Origin: Frankiaceae bacterium
Lineage (GTDB): Bacteria; Actinomycetota; Actinomycetes; JAVEEB01
Assembly: GCA_030840665.1 (NCBI GenBank)
Contig: JAVEEB010000140.1
Coordinates: 1 to 8,907 of the forward strand
Length of the DNA: 8,907 nucleotides
Direction of reading: 5' to 3'
The translations under genes were made by a program, and so were the position numbers. Position 1 is the stretch's first letter, and each line of letters starts with the position of its first letter. The notes under the pieces are model-generated. The model was not told the origin of the DNA, did not search any database, and worked only from the letters and a program-made list of their open reading frames with translations. Positions 1 through 6,391 of this stretch are shown here, in pieces.

Positions 1-869
1 TGCAACGACGTGACGAGGGCTGCCTGCAATCCATCGGTCATCGAGGCCGGCGCCACGCCGAAGGCGACGGCGGCGTCACCTAGTGCCGTAGGAGTCGCGT
101 CCAGGGCTACGGCGCCGGCAGGAAAGATAGGGGAAATTGATTTGTCCGCCGCCAGGAACGCACTGGGACCATCGACGTAGGCGTCGGCGATGTCTCGTGG
201 CAACTCGGCGCGCCTGGCGGCGAACCAGCGCCGGTCGGCGACGGGCGGGAGATCTTTCCCCACGCGCGGAAAATACAGCGTGGCCTCGTGATACACGGCC
301 TTGAAATCCGCGATGGACAGCCGTAGCGCGGTCGGCGCGCCCGAGGCGATGCGCCACTCGTTGCCGTTGTCCGGGTCCCGCACGACCGACAAGGAGTCGG
401 AGAAGATGTCCGTCGACTGCTGACCGGAGGCAGCGACGAACTCGTGGTCCGCCAGCACCTCGCCGACCTTCACGAAGTGCATCGCGAAGGTCGCCGCCGA
501 ATCCGTCCTCGAGACAAGATCCGGCTCCCCGACGTCAAGAACGACGACGGAATGCGTCGGCGGGGTGTCCCACGACTTCAACGCGCCCTTCGCCAGATAC
601 TGCTTCGCCACCGCGAAGTTGTTGTTGTAGTCCACCATCGCGTTGTAGAAGTCGTGCACGATCTGGTTCGGCGATTCTCCGGGCGCCGGCGGCGCAGCCA
701 GAACGCGGGCCTCGAGCGGCACGTTGCGTACCGAGCTGGTCGCGTTGTTGCCCACCACCACGCGTCCGCTGTGCGGCACGCTGAGGCAACCCGACAGCAA
801 GCCCCCCGCCGCGACGAGCGCGGCGAAGCGCACGACGGTGCGCGCGCCGCTCCGCCGGAGCCGCGTCAT
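1..869 (-). CDS. lpqB: LpqB-family lipoprotein, 5' part (C-terminus beyond the window)
   Basis: This is a secreted lipoprotein partner of the MtrB sensor kinase; 289 full codons are present and the gene runs off the left edge. I translated it by hand from the ATG whose A is at 869. The start overlaps the mtrB stop as ATGA (866-869), and a GGTGAG Shine-Dalgarno sits at 875-880, five bases upstream. The N-terminus has basic residues (RLRR), a hydrophobic stretch and a lipobox LLSGC, with Cys28 as the predicted lipidated residue. The next part (NQIVHDFYNAMVDYNN, then FKAVYHEATLYFPR near residue 200) resembles the N-terminal region of mycobacterial LpqB, and a GerMN-like domain appears to begin around residue 225. 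Full-length homologues are near 580 residues and end in a beta-propeller, so about half is missing here. In other actinobacteria LpqB contacts the MtrB sensor domain and tunes MtrA phosphorylation; that role is inferred here from family and gene order. Confidence 0.93.
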   Translation of the reverse strand, partial: MTRLRRSGARTVVRFAALVAAGGLLSGCLSVPHSGRVVVGNNATSSVRNVPLEARVLAAPPAPGESPNQIVHDFYNAMVDYNNNFAVAKQYLAKGALKSWDTPPTHSVVVLDVGEPDLVSRTDSAATFAMHFVKVGEVLADHEFVAASGQQSTDIFSDSLSVVRDPDNGNEWRIASGAPTALRLSIADFKAVYHEATLYFPRVGKDLPPVADRRWFAARRAELPRDIADAYVDGPSAFLAADKSISPIFPAGAVALDATPTALGDAAVAFGVAPASMTDGLQAALVTSL

Positions 870-2827
870 CGACGCTCACCGTGCCGCGCCCCGTCGCCGG
901 ACCGCACGGAGTCGGGACCGCGATCGTCCGGTGCGGCCCCGGACCCCTCACCCGGAGCGCCGTCCGATTGCTCGTCGCCGAACAGCGCGGGGGCGGCCGC
1001 GGCCACCGCAGCGGCGCGCACCCGGGCTGCCCGCGTGACCCGTCGCGCCGGGGCAGGTGCCGCCGTTGTCGCGGTGCCCCCCGTAACCGCCGAGGCCGCC
1101 GGGGGCGCCGGGGGCGCCGGGACCGCGGGGACCACCGGGGCCGTCGGGGCCGTCGGGACAGGAAGGATCGCCAGCATCGGGGGAGCCGCCATGGTCGGGT
1201 CGGGTGCTTCGGAGATGGGGGGCTCTAGCGGCAGCGGCGAGTCGTGCAACTCGCCGCCCGTCCGGCGCGGCAACGTCAATCTGAAGTTGGCGCCCGCTCC
1301 CGGACTGCCCCAGGCCTGCAGCCACCCACCGTGCAGGTGCGCGTCCTCCAAGGCGATGGACAGGCCGAGGCCCGTGCCGCCGGTCGTGCGCGAACGCGCC
1401 GGGTCCGCGCGCCAGAACCGTTCGAAGACGTGCACGACCGACTCGGGGCTCATGCCGACGCCGTAGTCGCGCACCGTGATGGCGACCACATCCTCCGTCG
1501 CGACGAGAGTGATCTCCACGGGGCCGCCGTCGCCGTGCTCGATCGCGTTCACGATCAGGTTGCGCATGATGCGTTCGATGCGTCGGCCTTCGACCTCCGC
1601 GACGACCGGGACGCCGGGGACCTGCAAGAGCAACGGCGTCTGCTTGCGCTCGGCGAGCCCCGAGCATTGGTCGACGGTCCGTTGCACGACCGCCAGGATG
1701 TTGACCGCTTCCGCGTCGAGAACGGCGGCGCCGGCGTCGTACCGGCTGATCTCCAGGAGGTCGACGAGGAGCGCCTCGAAGCGGTCGAGTTCGCGTTGCA
1801 GCAACTCGGCGGAGCGCGCCACGTCCGGCTCGAAAGCGGCGCGCGATGCATGGAGCAGCTCGGACGCCATGCGCACAGTAGTCAATGGCGTGCGCAGCTC
1901 GTGCGAGACGTCCGAGACGAAGCGCCGCTGCACGCGCGACAGCTCTTCCAGCTGGCCGATCTGGTGCTGAAGGTTGACCGCCATCTTGTTGAACGAGGAG
2001 CCGAGACGTGCCAGGTCGTCCTGGCCCTTGACGTTCATCCTCTCGTGCAGCCGACCGGCGGAGAGGCGCTCGGCGGTGCGGGCCGCCATTCGGACCGGTG
2101 TCACGACCTGGCGGGTGACGATCCACGCGATCAACGCGAGCAACAAGACCAACGCGGACTCGGTTGCCCAGACCCAGACCTGGACGAGGTTGAGGTTGCG
2201 GACCTCGTACCCCATGGGGAAGACGTAGTAGACGCGGTAGGTGCCTTGGTTCGTCTGGAAGAAGTCCGTGATGAGCAGACCCGGCAGGTCAGGGTTGTCG
2301 TCGATCGTCGTCCACAGGGTCAGCCTGAGGGGCGAGATTGCGAGGGCGCCCGCCTTCTGCACCGGCGCGGTGGTGACGGGCTGCAGCGCCCGTGTCAGGT
2401 CGATGTCGGGCGGATAGTCGTAGGCGCGGCTGCCCGTCGCGTTGGCCACCCGCAGGTAGAACCCACCCGGTGACTGGGCGCGCGACCCGACCGTGAAGAC
2501 GGCCGAGCCGAGGCGCTGGTCCTCGTCGGTGGAGTCGACCGCTGCGCTGACGCGATCCTGCAACTCGACGGTGGTTGCGCGCGCCAGGCCGACCGCGGCC
2601 TCGACCTTGTGCGCCAGCAGGCCGGCGCGGATGCCCGCCACCACGAGGTAGCCCATGACGCCGACGACCATCGCCGACGCGACGAGCGTCGTGGCGACGA
2701 CGCGCATCTGCAGCGATCGCCGCCAGCGAGCGGTGACGCGCTTGCGCCAGCGGGAGATGCGGCGCCTCGGCACCCGCAGAGGTCCGAGCCACTGCGAGGG
2801 CGCGTCATCGACCGCGTTCTGCGCCAC
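866..2827 (-). CDS. mtrB: MtrB sensor histidine kinase with long Pro/Ala-rich C-terminal tail
   Basis: Membrane histidine kinase of the MtrAB two-component system, 653 residues, GTG start. Visible layout: basic N-terminus; TM1 about 42-65; extracytoplasmic sensor domain about 66-218; TM2 about 219-240; HAMP about 240-293; dimerisation/phosphoacceptor domain with FVSDVSHELRTPL, His309 being the predicted phosphorylation site; HATPase domain with N box RNLIVNAIEHG (Asn427), G1 DYGVGM (454-459), F box FERFWR (468-473) and G2 GGTGLGLS (483-490). All kinase motifs are intact. The motif SPLPLEP after the kinase core matches the start of the mycobacterial tail, but the tail then runs to residue 653, whereas M. 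tuberculosis MtrB has 567 residues. This tail is low-complexity (PTAPTAPVVPAVPAPPAPP) and then Arg/Ala- and Gly/Asp-rich. The gene lies 23 bp after mtrA and overlaps lpqB by four bases, so the three are probably co-transcribed. The Shine-Dalgarno before the GTG is weak, so the exact start is somewhat uncertain. Confidence 0.96.
   Translation of the reverse strand: MAQNAVDDAPSQWLGPLRVPRRRISRWRKRVTARWRRSLQMRVVATTLVASAMVVGVMGYLVVAGIRAGLLAHKVEAAVGLARATTVELQDRVSAAVDSTDEDQRLGSAVFTVGSRAQSPGGFYLRVANATGSRAYDYPPDIDLTRALQPVTTAPVQKAGALAISPLRLTLWTTIDDNPDLPGLLITDFFQTNQGTYRVYYVFPMGYEVRNLNLVQVWVWATESALVLLLALIAWIVTRQVVTPVRMAARTAERLSAGRLHERMNVKGQDDLARLGSSFNKMAVNLQHQIGQLEELSRVQRRFVSDVSHELRTPLTTVRMASELLHASRAAFEPDVARSAELLQRELDRFEALLVDLLEISRYDAGAAVLDAEAVNILAVVQRTVDQCSGLAERKQTPLLLQVPGVPVVAEVEGRRIERIMRNLIVNAIEHGDGGPVEITLVATEDVVAITVRDYGVGMSPESVVHVFERFWRADPARSRTTGGTGLGLSIALEDAHLHGGWLQAWGSPGAGANFRLTLPRRTGGELHDSPLPLEPPISEAPDPTMAAPPMLAILPVPTAPTAPVVPAVPAPPAPPAASAVTGGTATTAAPAPARRVTRAARVRAAAVAAAAPALFGDEQSDGAPGEGSGAAPDDRGPDSVRSGDGARHGERR
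1095..1157 (-). repeat. Seven 9-bp tandem repeats inside the mtrB tail
   Basis: Seven consecutive 9-bp units, each ending in GGG on the plus strand: gccgccggg, ggcgccggg twice, accgcgggg, accaccggg, gccgtcggg twice. In the mtrB frame they encode tripeptides beginning with Pro: PTA, PTA, PVV, PAV, PAP, PAP, PAA. The unit length is a multiple of three, so copy-number change by slippage would keep mtrB in frame. Two neighbouring pairs are identical, which fits recent duplication. Confidence 0.85.
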
Positions 2828-2850
2828 CTCGTCGACGGGCGCGTGAAAGG

Positions 2851-3537
2851 TCAGGGCGGCCCTGCCTTGTAGCCGACACCGCGGATGGTCAACACGATTT
2901 CCGGCTTCTCCGGGTCACGCTCGATCTTCGAGCGGAGCCGCTGTACGTGCACGTTCACGAGGCGGGTGTCACCGGCGTGCCGGTAACCCCACACCTCTTC
3001 GAGCAATTTCTCGCGGGAGAACACCTGCCGGGGCTTGCGGGCGAGCGCCACGAGCAGGTCGAACTCGAGGGGCGTCAACGCCAGCGGGACACCGTCGCGG
3101 GTGACGCCGTGACCGGACAGGTCGATGGACACGTCGCCGATGGCCAGCACGTCGGGGCTCGGCTCGTTCGTCGAGCGGAGGCGGGCGCGGACACGCGCGA
3201 CCAGTTCCTTGGTCATGAACGGCTTCAGGATGTAGTCGTCGGCGCCGGACTCGAGGCCGACCACGACGTCGACGGTGTCCGTTTTGGCGGTCAACATCAC
3301 AATCGGGACGCCTGATTCCGCACGAATCCGCCGGCAGACCTCCACCCCGTCCGCGCCGGGCAGCATGATGTCGAGCAGCACGAGGTCGGGCTTGAACGCA
3401 CGAAAAACCGCCATGGCGGAGTCGCCGTCGGCGACGAACGCCGGCTCGAATCCCTCACTGCGCAGCACGATCCCGAGCATCTCTGCCAGCGCTGCGTCGT
3501 CATCGACGACGAGGACACGTCCCTTCATAGGGGCCAT
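2851..3537 (-). CDS. mtrA: MtrA response regulator (OmpR/PhoB family)
   Basis: DNA-binding response regulator of the MtrAB system, phosphorylated by MtrB. With the ATG at 3537 the protein is 228 residues, the same length as M. tuberculosis MtrA. The N-terminus MAPMKGRVLVVDDD aligns without gaps to the mycobacterial MDTMRQRILVVDDD, which decides the start; the open frame continues far upstream without a stop, but that part is not homologous. The receiver domain (about 6-120) has acidic residues Asp12-Asp14, phosphoacceptor Asp56 in LVLLDIMLPG, Thr83 and Lys105 (ILKPF). The winged-helix domain (about 129-226) has LTPLEFDLLVALARKPRQVF, EEVWGY and NVHVQRLRSKIE, ending GVGYKAGPP. In mycobacteria and Streptomyces MtrA controls cell-division, cell-wall and development genes. 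Here it heads mtrA-mtrB-lpqB and is divergent from a MoxR/DUF58 operon. The Shine-Dalgarno (GGTGG) is only about three bases from the ATG, which is unusually close; a second ATG at 3528 is an alternative start. Confidence 0.97.
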   Translation of the reverse strand: MAPMKGRVLVVDDDAALAEMLGIVLRSEGFEPAFVADGDSAMAVFRAFKPDLVLLDIMLPGADGVEVCRRIRAESGVPIVMLTAKTDTVDVVVGLESGADDYILKPFMTKELVARVRARLRSTNEPSPDVLAIGDVSIDLSGHGVTRDGVPLALTPLEFDLLVALARKPRQVFSREKLLEEVWGYRHAGDTRLVNVHVQRLRSKIERDPEKPEIVLTIRGVGYKAGPP

Positions 3538-3547
3538 GTTCCACCAT
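3500..3547 (-). other. Possible 15-codon ORF overlapping the mtrA start
   Basis: An ATG at 3547 is preceded by GAGGGG (3552-3557) at four-base spacing, a better ribosome-binding site than the one in front of mtrA. The frame reads MVEHGPYEGTCPRRR and stops at 3500-3502, inside mtrA, in a different frame. It could be a translated regulatory ORF affecting mtrA initiation, or simple coincidence in GC-rich DNA. There is no homology evidence. Confidence 0.25.
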
Positions 3548-3575
3548 GGCGCCCCTCGCCGCCACGAAACCCGCA

Positions 3576-3597
3576 AGCCCGGCGCGGTGGCCGGGCT
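3576..3597. repeat. 7-bp inverted repeat (agcccgg-N8-ccgggct) in the divergent region
   Basis: A perfect 7-bp dyad with arms at 3576-3582 and 3591-3597 and an 8-base loop. It lies about midway, 39 bases from the mtrA start and 36 bases from the start at 3634. It is not followed by a T-run on either strand and lies between divergent genes, so a terminator role is unlikely. It could be an operator or a leader hairpin. GC-rich dyads of this length do occur by chance. Confidence 0.4.
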
Positions 3598-3622
3598 GTG
3601 CCACGATGACGCGGTCCGATGC

Positions 3623-3628
3623 GAGGGG
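3623..3628 (+). promoter_or_regulatory. Shine-Dalgarno GAGGGG deciding the start at 3634
   Basis: GAGGGG lies five bases before the ATG at 3634. The upstream in-frame ATG at 3619 would put this site inside the coding region and has no comparable ribosome-binding site of its own, so 3634 is preferred. Confidence 0.7.
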
Positions 3629-3633
3629 CACTG

Positions 3634-4539
3634 ATGAGTGGCACGGCGTGGCATCCGCGTGAGGGCCGAGGGGTCGTTCCCCTCCGGCCGCTCAGCGTTG
3701 CGGAGATACTCGACGCCCCGTTCGCGGCCATGCGCCGCTACCCCGCCCCGATGATCGGGGTCGGCGCCATCGTGGCAACGATCGTGGGCGGCGGCTCGCT
3801 CGCGTGGCGCTTGTCGTTGCACGACTGGGCCCTCGAGCATTTCAACGTGGACGGCGCTGCCACCATCGGCCTTGCGCTCTCCGTCGCCGCGATCCTGGTC
3901 GTGCTCGTCGCGGCCGGCTGGCAGACCGCCCTGACCGCAGACGCGATGATCGGCCGCGAGAGCTCCGCCGCCCAGGTCTGGGACGCGGTGCGCCCGCGGA
4001 TCTGGACGCTGATCCTTGCCGCAGGGGTCGCCGTCCTGCCCGCGGCCATCTTCATCGGATTCCTCATCCTCGCGGCCTGGATCGGTGCGGTCGGCGGCGT
4101 GCTGGCCGTGCTGTTCGCACTGCCCGCCATCTGGCTGGCGATCGTCGGCCAATTCCTCGGTCCGATCGTGGTCATGGAAGGCGTCGGCATCCGGGCCGCC
4201 GTTCCGCGGGCGTTCTCCCTCCTTCGGGGCTCCTGGTGGCGCTGCTTCTGGATGCTCTGGCTGTCGTCGTTCACCGGCACTCTTGTCGGGCTCGGTGTGC
4301 TGTTGCCGTTCGAGGCCGGCACCGTCGGCTTCCTGACGGGCGGCGTGATCTCTGGTGATTCCGTCATCGTCCGCACGGTCCTGCCGGCGATTGCTGTGAT
4401 CCTGGTGTACGCGATCGTCTTGCCATTCATTGCCAGCGTCGTCGCGGTTCTCTACCTCGACGTGCGCATCCGCACCGAAGCCTTCGACCTGACGGTGACC
4501 GGGGCGATCCCCACCGCGACGCCGACAACGGGACGGTGA
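3634..4539 (+). CDS. Multi-pass membrane protein (resembles the glycerophosphodiesterase membrane-domain family)
   Basis: Integral membrane protein of 301 residues, first gene of a five-gene operon. The cytoplasmic-looking N-terminus carries RPLSVAEILDAPFAAMRRYP (about 18-37), a pattern common in actinobacterial proteins annotated as glycerophosphoryl diester phosphodiesterase membrane domain. Hydrophobic stretches near 39-60, 76-95, 122-148, 150-180, 203-225 and 247-275 suggest about six membrane segments. It ends with AVLYLDVRIRTEAFDL, also typical of the family. There is no catalytic phosphodiesterase domain, so an enzymatic role should not be assumed. The stop TGA overlaps the GTG start of the next gene as GTGA (4536-4539), suggesting coupled translation. 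It probably acts with the DUF4129, DUF4350, MoxR and DUF58 products at the membrane, which is an inference from gene order. Confidence 0.88.
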   Translation: MSGTAWHPREGRGVVPLRPLSVAEILDAPFAAMRRYPAPMIGVGAIVATIVGGGSLAWRLSLHDWALEHFNVDGAATIGLALSVAAILVVLVAAGWQTALTADAMIGRESSAAQVWDAVRPRIWTLILAAGVAVLPAAIFIGFLILAAWIGAVGGVLAVLFALPAIWLAIVGQFLGPIVVMEGVGIRAAVPRAFSLLRGSWWRCFWMLWLSSFTGTLVGLGVLLPFEAGTVGFLTGGVISGDSVIVRTVLPAIAVILVYAIVLPFIASVVAVLYLDVRIRTEAFDLTVTGAIPTATPTTGR

Positions 4540-5195
4540 GCGCCGCGATGCTGTCGGCGTTCCTGCCCGTGGACGGTCAGCCACCGATCTCCCGAAGCGA
4601 CGCGGCCGAGGCCGCTCGCAACGAGCTCCGGCACGCCATCTACCGCAACGACCGCTCGTGGATCGATCGACTGCTGGAGCGGATCGGCGGGTGGTTCGGC
4701 GGCCGCACGTCCGACGCGGCGCGGACCGTCGAAGGCGGCCCCAACCTGTTGCTCGTCTGCCTGGTCGCGTTGCTGCTGATCGCGCTGGTTGCGGCGGTCG
4801 TGTGGCGCGGGGGCGGGTTGCAACGCAACGCCAAACGCGCCGAGGTCCTCGACTTCGATCGCCCGATGACGGCGCGCGAGCACCGCGCCCGTGCCGACAG
4901 TCTCGCGGCCGGTGCTTCGTGGCGTGAGGCCGTCCGTGAACGCTTGCGCGCCATCGTCCGCGAGCTGGAGGAGCGCGGCCTGCTGGACGAGCGACCCGGC
5001 CGCACCGCGAACGAGATCGCAGCGGAAGCCGGCGCCGCCCTCCCTGCGGTCGCGACCGACCTCGGCGTCGCGACGCGCGCCTTCGCCGACGTCTGGTACG
5101 GGGACCGCGAGGCGACGGCCGCCACCGACGCGACGATGCGCGCCGTCGACGACCGCCTGCTCGGTGCGTTGCAGCGGCGGGTGGGTGCGCCGTGA
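4536..5195 (+). CDS. DUF4129 domain membrane protein
   Basis: Single-span membrane protein of 219 residues. The N-terminal segment has an amphipathic part (NELRHAIYRNDRSWIDRLLE, about 29-48) before one clear transmembrane segment at about 70-90, followed by RGGG. The C-terminal DUF4129-like domain (about 113-212) shows HRARADSLAAGASWREAVRE, then a helix-rich region with RPGRTANEIAAEAG and FADVWYGDREAT, the usual closing signature. Whether the C-terminal domain faces the cytoplasm cannot be proved here, but the basic residues after the TM favour it. DUF4129 domains recur beside MoxR and DUF58 genes, sometimes fused to transglutaminase-like domains; no such domain is present here. The GTG start at 4536 overlaps the previous stop; an ATG at 4548 is a less likely alternative. 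The function of the family is not established. Confidence 0.88.
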   Translation: MSAAMLSAFLPVDGQPPISRSDAAEAARNELRHAIYRNDRSWIDRLLERIGGWFGGRTSDAARTVEGGPNLLLVCLVALLLIALVAAVVWRGGGLQRNAKRAEVLDFDRPMTAREHRARADSLAAGASWREAVRERLRAIVRELEERGLLDERPGRTANEIAAEAGAALPAVATDLGVATRAFADVWYGDREATAATDATMRAVDDRLLGALQRRVGAP

Positions 5196-6391
5196 CGGCG
5201 ACGATCGACGAGACGACGTCGTACGACGAGCAGGACGGCACCGGCCCCGGGAAGGGCCGCAGCAAGGGCCGCCGCCGCGGGCAGTTGGCGCGGTGGGCAA
5301 TCCTCGCCGCGGTGCTGTTGATCGTGGTGTTGGTTAGTGCGCTGGCCAATCGAAGCCCCAGTTCACAGCCGTACGACACCGCGGCCGCCGGCCCGCCGGG
5401 ATCGCGCGCGCTCGCCGCCATCCTCGGCCAGCGCGGGGTCCACGTGCAGCGCGTCGCCACCGCCGGCGACGCCGTCACCGCCGCCGCCGGCCGGCCTGTG
5501 ACTGTCGTCGTACCGGAACCGGATCTTGTGCCGGACGTGGCACACCTCACGTCCCTGACCGCGTCGCGGATCGTGCTCGTCGATCCCGGCGACGACGCGC
5601 TGACCATCGTGGCGCCAGGAGTCACGCGCACCGGCGGCTCGAGCGCTAGCGTCCTGGACCCAGGTTGCCAGTGGCCGGCCGCACAGGCCGCCGGCCGGGC
5701 GCTGGTGGGCGGCTCGTCGTACACCGTCCGGGACGATCGCGCGATCGCGCAGTGCTACCAGGCCGCCGGGGCCGCGTCGCTGGTCGTGGCCCGCGACGTC
5801 GGCCGCGAGATCGTCGTCGTCGGCGACGGCCACTTCCTGACGAACCTCGACCTGGCGGATGAGGGCAACGCCGCTCTCGCCGTCAACCTGATGTCCGCGC
5901 ACGACACGGTGCTGTGGGTGTTGCCGCGTCCGGGCGAGGTGCAGCCGGTCGGCGCGACGGGCCGCAGCTCGCTGACGTCCTACCTCCCCGACAGGCTCAT
6001 CGCCGCCTTCTGGACCGTGGCACTCGGCATCCTGCTGCTGGGGATCGCGTACAGCCGCCGGCTCGGCCGCGTCGTCACCGAGCCGCTGCCCGTCGTCGTC
6101 CGCGCTGCCGAAACCGTGGAAGGCAAGGCCCGGCTCTACCGGGCCGCGCGGGCCCGGGACCGCGCGGCGGGCTGGTTGCGCGACGCCGCCTTGAACGACA
6201 TCAAGCCCCGCGCGGGCGTGCCCCTCGACGCCACGCCGCCCGTCCTCATCGACGCGGTGGCGGCCCGCACCGGCCGCCCGCGGGAGGATGTCGCCGCCGC
6301 CCTGTTCGGCCCGGCGCCCATGACCGACCGCGACCTCGTCGCGCTCGCTGATGCACTCGACAGACTGACCGCGGAGGTACGCCGACAGTGA
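5192..6391 (+). CDS. DUF4350 domain membrane protein
   Basis: Membrane-anchored protein of 399 residues with a GTG start overlapping the previous stop (GTGA, 5192-5195). A charged cytoplasmic N-terminus rich in Gly, Lys and Arg (about 18-34) precedes TM1 (about 33-52). The DUF4350-like domain (about 58-245) follows, with YDTAAAGPPGSRALAAIL, VTVVVPEPDLV and GDGHFLTNLDLADEGNAALA. TM2 is at about 267-287, and a basic C-terminal part of about 110 residues should be cytoplasmic. The two-TM layout places the DUF4350 domain outside the membrane. Cys159 and Cys188 are the only cysteines and both lie in it, so a disulfide is plausible. This domain may bind a ligand or envelope partner, with the C-terminal part linking to the MoxR ATPase encoded next; both are inferences. 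No catalytic residues could be assigned. Confidence 0.88.
   Translation: MTATIDETTSYDEQDGTGPGKGRSKGRRRGQLARWAILAAVLLIVVLVSALANRSPSSQPYDTAAAGPPGSRALAAILGQRGVHVQRVATAGDAVTAAAGRPVTVVVPEPDLVPDVAHLTSLTASRIVLVDPGDDALTIVAPGVTRTGGSSASVLDPGCQWPAAQAAGRALVGGSSYTVRDDRAIAQCYQAAGAASLVVARDVGREIVVVGDGHFLTNLDLADEGNAALAVNLMSAHDTVLWVLPRPGEVQPVGATGRSSLTSYLPDRLIAAFWTVALGILLLGIAYSRRLGRVVTEPLPVVVRAAETVEGKARLYRAARARDRAAGWLRDAALNDIKPRAGVPLDATPPVLIDAVAARTGRPREDVAAALFGPAPMTDRDLVALADALDRLTAEVRRQ

Larger units (their letters stand above)
3538..3633. promoter_or_regulatory. Divergent intergenic region between mtrA and the MoxR/DUF58 operon
   Basis: These 96 bases separate two operons that point away from each other, so promoters for both should lie here or extend slightly into the flanking genes. 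I see no clear TATAAT-type -10 or TTGACA-type -35 on either strand, and no convincing pair of GTAAC-type MtrA half-sites. The only strong structure is the inverted repeat at 3576-3597. The assignment as regulatory is by position. Confidence 0.6.

Noticed and set aside
119..149. AT-richer patch with rare codons in lpqB
   Set aside because: It keeps the lpqB frame and encodes a plausible linker; too short to indicate transfer or a regulatory site.
76..357. 93-codon minus-strand frame inside lpqB
   Set aside because: It lies in a different frame from lpqB, which reads continuously from 869 to the window edge with recognisable LpqB features.
1086..1160. Collagen-like Gly-x-y pattern in an alternative minus-strand frame
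   Set aside because: It results from reading the 9-bp CCCGRCGGY-type repeat one frame over; the mtrB frame is continuous through it.
444..2473. Plus-strand frames of 340 and 409 codons opposite lpqB and mtrB
   Set aside because: They mirror real coding frames and show biased composition with no domain; mtrB and lpqB motifs are clear on the other strand.
3538..5724. Long upstream extension of the mtrA frame, which would give a protein of 957 residues
   Set aside because: The extension is antisense to three well-supported genes, is low-complexity, and lies before an exact 228-residue MtrA; it is a stop-free frame caused by high GC.
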